From UBA5972 sp002430125 (GTDB taxonomy: Bacteria > Pseudomonadota > Alphaproteobacteria > Rhodobacterales > Rhodobacteraceae), in assembly GCA_937892915.1 (NCBI GenBank), contig CALBIC010000018.1, positions 1-6,990 of the forward strand: a stretch of DNA of 6,990 bases, written 5' to 3'. The translations under genes and the position numbers were made by a program. This document shows positions 5,263 to 6,990 of the stretch, piece by piece. Position 1 is the first letter of the stretch; each line of letters starts with the position of its first letter. The notes beneath the pieces were generated by a model. It was not told the origin of the DNA. It made no database searches and was given only the letters and a program-made list of their open reading frames with translations.

Positions 5263-6642
5263 ATGACCTCGATTTCTCATGCAATGCCGTTTCGCGGCCA
5301 TATCAAAGCGACGCTGGTGTTGGGCCTGCCGATCATCGGCAGCCATCTGGCGCAGGCGGCAATCAGTCTGACGGATACCTTGATGGTTGGCCGGTACGGG
5401 GTGGACGAACTGGCGGCGGTCACTTTGGCCACCACGTTGTTTTTTGTGATTTTCATTGTCGGTTCCGGACCGGCCTTCGCGGTGATGCCGTTGGCGGCAG
5501 CGGCCGAAGGGGCAGGGGATGTGCGCCAGGTGCGCCGTGCGGTGCGTATGGGCCTTTGGATTTCGGTCATTTATTGCGCGCTGTTAATGCCGGTTTTGTG
5601 GAATTTCGAAGCACTGTTGCTGAGGATCGGGCAAAGACCTGAAATTGCATCGTTGGCGCAGGAATATATGCGCATTATGCAATGGGCGATGTTTCCGGCT
5701 TTGATGATCATGGTGCTGAAAAGCTTTCTGGCAGCGCTGGAGCGTCCGGGTTGGATATTGTGGTCAACGCTGGCGGGTGTCATCGTCAACGCGCTGCTGA
5801 ATTACGCCCTGATCTACGGCAATTGGGGCGCGCCGGAACTGGGCCTGCGCGGGGCGGCAATCGCTTCGGTGGCAACCGCATTTGTGACATTTGCAGTGCT
5901 GGTTGCCTATACGCGGCTTGAAGTTGCGGTCAAAAGCTATGAGATATTTGTGCGTATCTGGCGACCCGACTGGCAGGCCTTTCGCGAGGTGCTCCGCCTT
6001 GGCTGGCCAATTGGCGCGACCATGTTGGCCGAAACCGGCCTGTTTTCTGCAACGGCGGTGATGATGGGGTGGCTGGGGACGACCGAACTTGCCACACACG
6101 GCATCGCCCTGCAGATCGCGTCAATCGCCTTTATGGTTTATCTGGGTCTGAGCAATGTGGCGACGATCCGCACCGGACGCGCATTGGGGCGCAACGATCT
6201 GACCGGCATCTGGCGCGCGGCTTTGGCACCCACGGTGCTGCAACTGGCGTTTGCGCTGATCATGACCATGCTGTTTCTGGTGATCCCCGGCGTTCTGATC
6301 GGGCTGTTTCTGGATCTGGCGCATCCCAAAGCTGCGGAAATCGTTGCCTATGGCGCAGTGCTGATGATCGCGGCAGCGGCGTTTCAGATTGTCGATGGTT
6401 TGCAGGTCGTGGCCCTGTCAGCCCTGCGAGGGATCAAGGACACCACCGTGCCGATGGTCTGTGCTGTGTTCAGTTATTGGGTGATCGGCATGCCTGCCAG
6501 TTACTATCTGGCCTTTGTGCTCGGCTATGGCGGTATCGGTATCTGGACCGGTCTGGTGATCGGACTGGCCTTTGCCGCCGGAACCCTGATCTGGCGGTTT
6601 CTGTATCTGATGAAGCGGATGGGGGGCGTTAGGAGGGGGTAA
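5263..6642 (+). CDS. MATE-family efflux transporter, NorM-type
   Basis: This 459-residue inner-membrane protein is a multidrug and toxin extrusion antiporter that exports cationic or aromatic compounds in exchange for Na+ or H+. It has about 12 hydrophobic segments arranged as two MatE halves, roughly residues 16-220 and 240-450, joined by a polar loop near 220-240. Acidic residues at positions known to matter in NorM proteins are present: D38 in SLTDTLMVGRYG (helix 1), E257 in MLAETGLF (helix 7) and D378 in QIVDGLQVV (helix 10). The sequence VALSALRGIKDT (383-394) is a family signature. Length is typical and no break is seen. The start is uncertain: ATG 5263 has no clear ribosome-binding site, and ATG 5284 is an alternative that shortens the N-terminus by 7 residues. 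The substrate is unknown. It follows the methyltransferase gene on the same strand. Confidence 0.88.
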   Translation: MTSISHAMPFRGHIKATLVLGLPIIGSHLAQAAISLTDTLMVGRYGVDELAAVTLATTLFFVIFIVGSGPAFAVMPLAAAAEGAGDVRQVRRAVRMGLWISVIYCALLMPVLWNFEALLLRIGQRPEIASLAQEYMRIMQWAMFPALMIMVLKSFLAALERPGWILWSTLAGVIVNALLNYALIYGNWGAPELGLRGAAIASVATAFVTFAVLVAYTRLEVAVKSYEIFVRIWRPDWQAFREVLRLGWPIGATMLAETGLFSATAVMMGWLGTTELATHGIALQIASIAFMVYLGLSNVATIRTGRALGRNDLTGIWRAALAPTVLQLAFALIMTMLFLVIPGVLIGLFLDLAHPKAAEIVAYGAVLMIAAAAFQIVDGLQVVALSALRGIKDTTVPMVCAVFSYWVIGMPASYYLAFVLGYGGIGIWTGLVIGLAFAAGTLIWRFLYLMKRMGGVRRG

Positions 6643-6734
6643 GGTTCTATCGGTGTTGTTGTCTTTGAGCCCTTGTGGTCTATCTGGGAATCCTGAGCTA
6701 GGTTTCTGCGAAAGGCATTTGGATAAGCTATATT

Positions 6735-6989
6735 ATGAAGCGCGAACCAATTACACTGGGCGATAAACTTGCACTTGTTGAGCCCAAACATCCGCGTCTC
6801 AATTTCGGTGCGTGGTTGCTAAACATAATATATACGCTGCTGAATATCTCCCTGCTGACGGTGATTTCTGCTCTGCCCTTATGGTGGGTTTTGATGCGTC
6901 CCGAAATGAACAGGACCATCATGCTGGTCCTTTTGGCGGCGCCGATCGCATTCGAACAGCAGCAGAAACTGAAACTGCAAGGTGTCTAG
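6735..6989 (+). CDS. Small hypothetical membrane protein (84 aa)
   Basis: I do not recognise this protein. It starts at ATG 6735, preceded by GGATAAG (6721-6727) at 7 nt, and stops with TAG inside the window, so it is complete. A basic, soluble N-terminus (1-24, including KREPITLGDKLALVEPKHPR) leads to one long or two close membrane segments at about 26-53 and a second hydrophobic stretch at about 61-73, followed by a short polar tail EQQQKLKLQGV. No motif gives a function. It lies 92 bp after the MATE gene on the same strand; I see no clear terminator between them, but the AT-rich sequence before its start could hold its own promoter. Confidence 0.6.
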   Translation: MKREPITLGDKLALVEPKHPRLNFGAWLLNIIYTLLNISLLTVISALPLWWVLMRPEMNRTIMLVLLAAPIAFEQQQKLKLQGV

Positions 6990-6990
6990 G

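Overview
The window looks like chromosomal DNA from an alphaproteobacterium, most likely a member of the Rhodobacterales (Roseobacter group). This rests on the protein character of the topoisomerase IV subunit ParE and of a taurine--pyruvate aminotransferase (Tpa), and on a moderately high GC content in the large genes. No rRNA, tRNA, CRISPR array or insertion sequence is visible.

Layout, left to right. (1) Positions 1-380 are AT-richer (about 42% GC by hand count) and hold a small, possibly truncated membrane protein on the minus strand. (2) A full-length parE gene occupies the minus strand, with its most likely start at 2384. (3) About 380 bp of divergent intergenic DNA separate parE from tpa. 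It carries a long imperfect palindrome with a neighbouring hairpin, which together resemble a dispersed REP-like element. Closer to tpa there is a pair of 13-nt direct repeats, CTGGCC[T/C]TATCCC, spaced exactly 22 nt, which are a good candidate for a TauR (MocR-type) operator. A short inverted repeat and a weak promoter follow. (4) tpa lies on the plus strand and ends in a GNRA-tetraloop terminator. (5) A small Phd/YefM (StbD-like) antitoxin gene on the minus strand has no toxin gene beside it. A palindrome in its AT-rich promoter may be its own operator. (6) A plus-strand class I SAM-dependent methyltransferase is followed after 54 bp by a NorM-type MATE efflux pump, possibly cotranscribed. 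(7) A complete 84-residue membrane protein of unknown function closes the window.

The genes do not form one pathway. parE is housekeeping. Tpa converts taurine to sulfoacetaldehyde, but its usual partners (xsc, tauR, tauABC) are not in the window. The methyltransferase and MATE pump could be a small detoxification pair, but this is only inferred from adjacency. I found no clearly new multi-gene system. The most interesting signals are regulatory or structural: the direct repeats and palindromes upstream of tpa, and the solitary antitoxin with its palindromic promoter.
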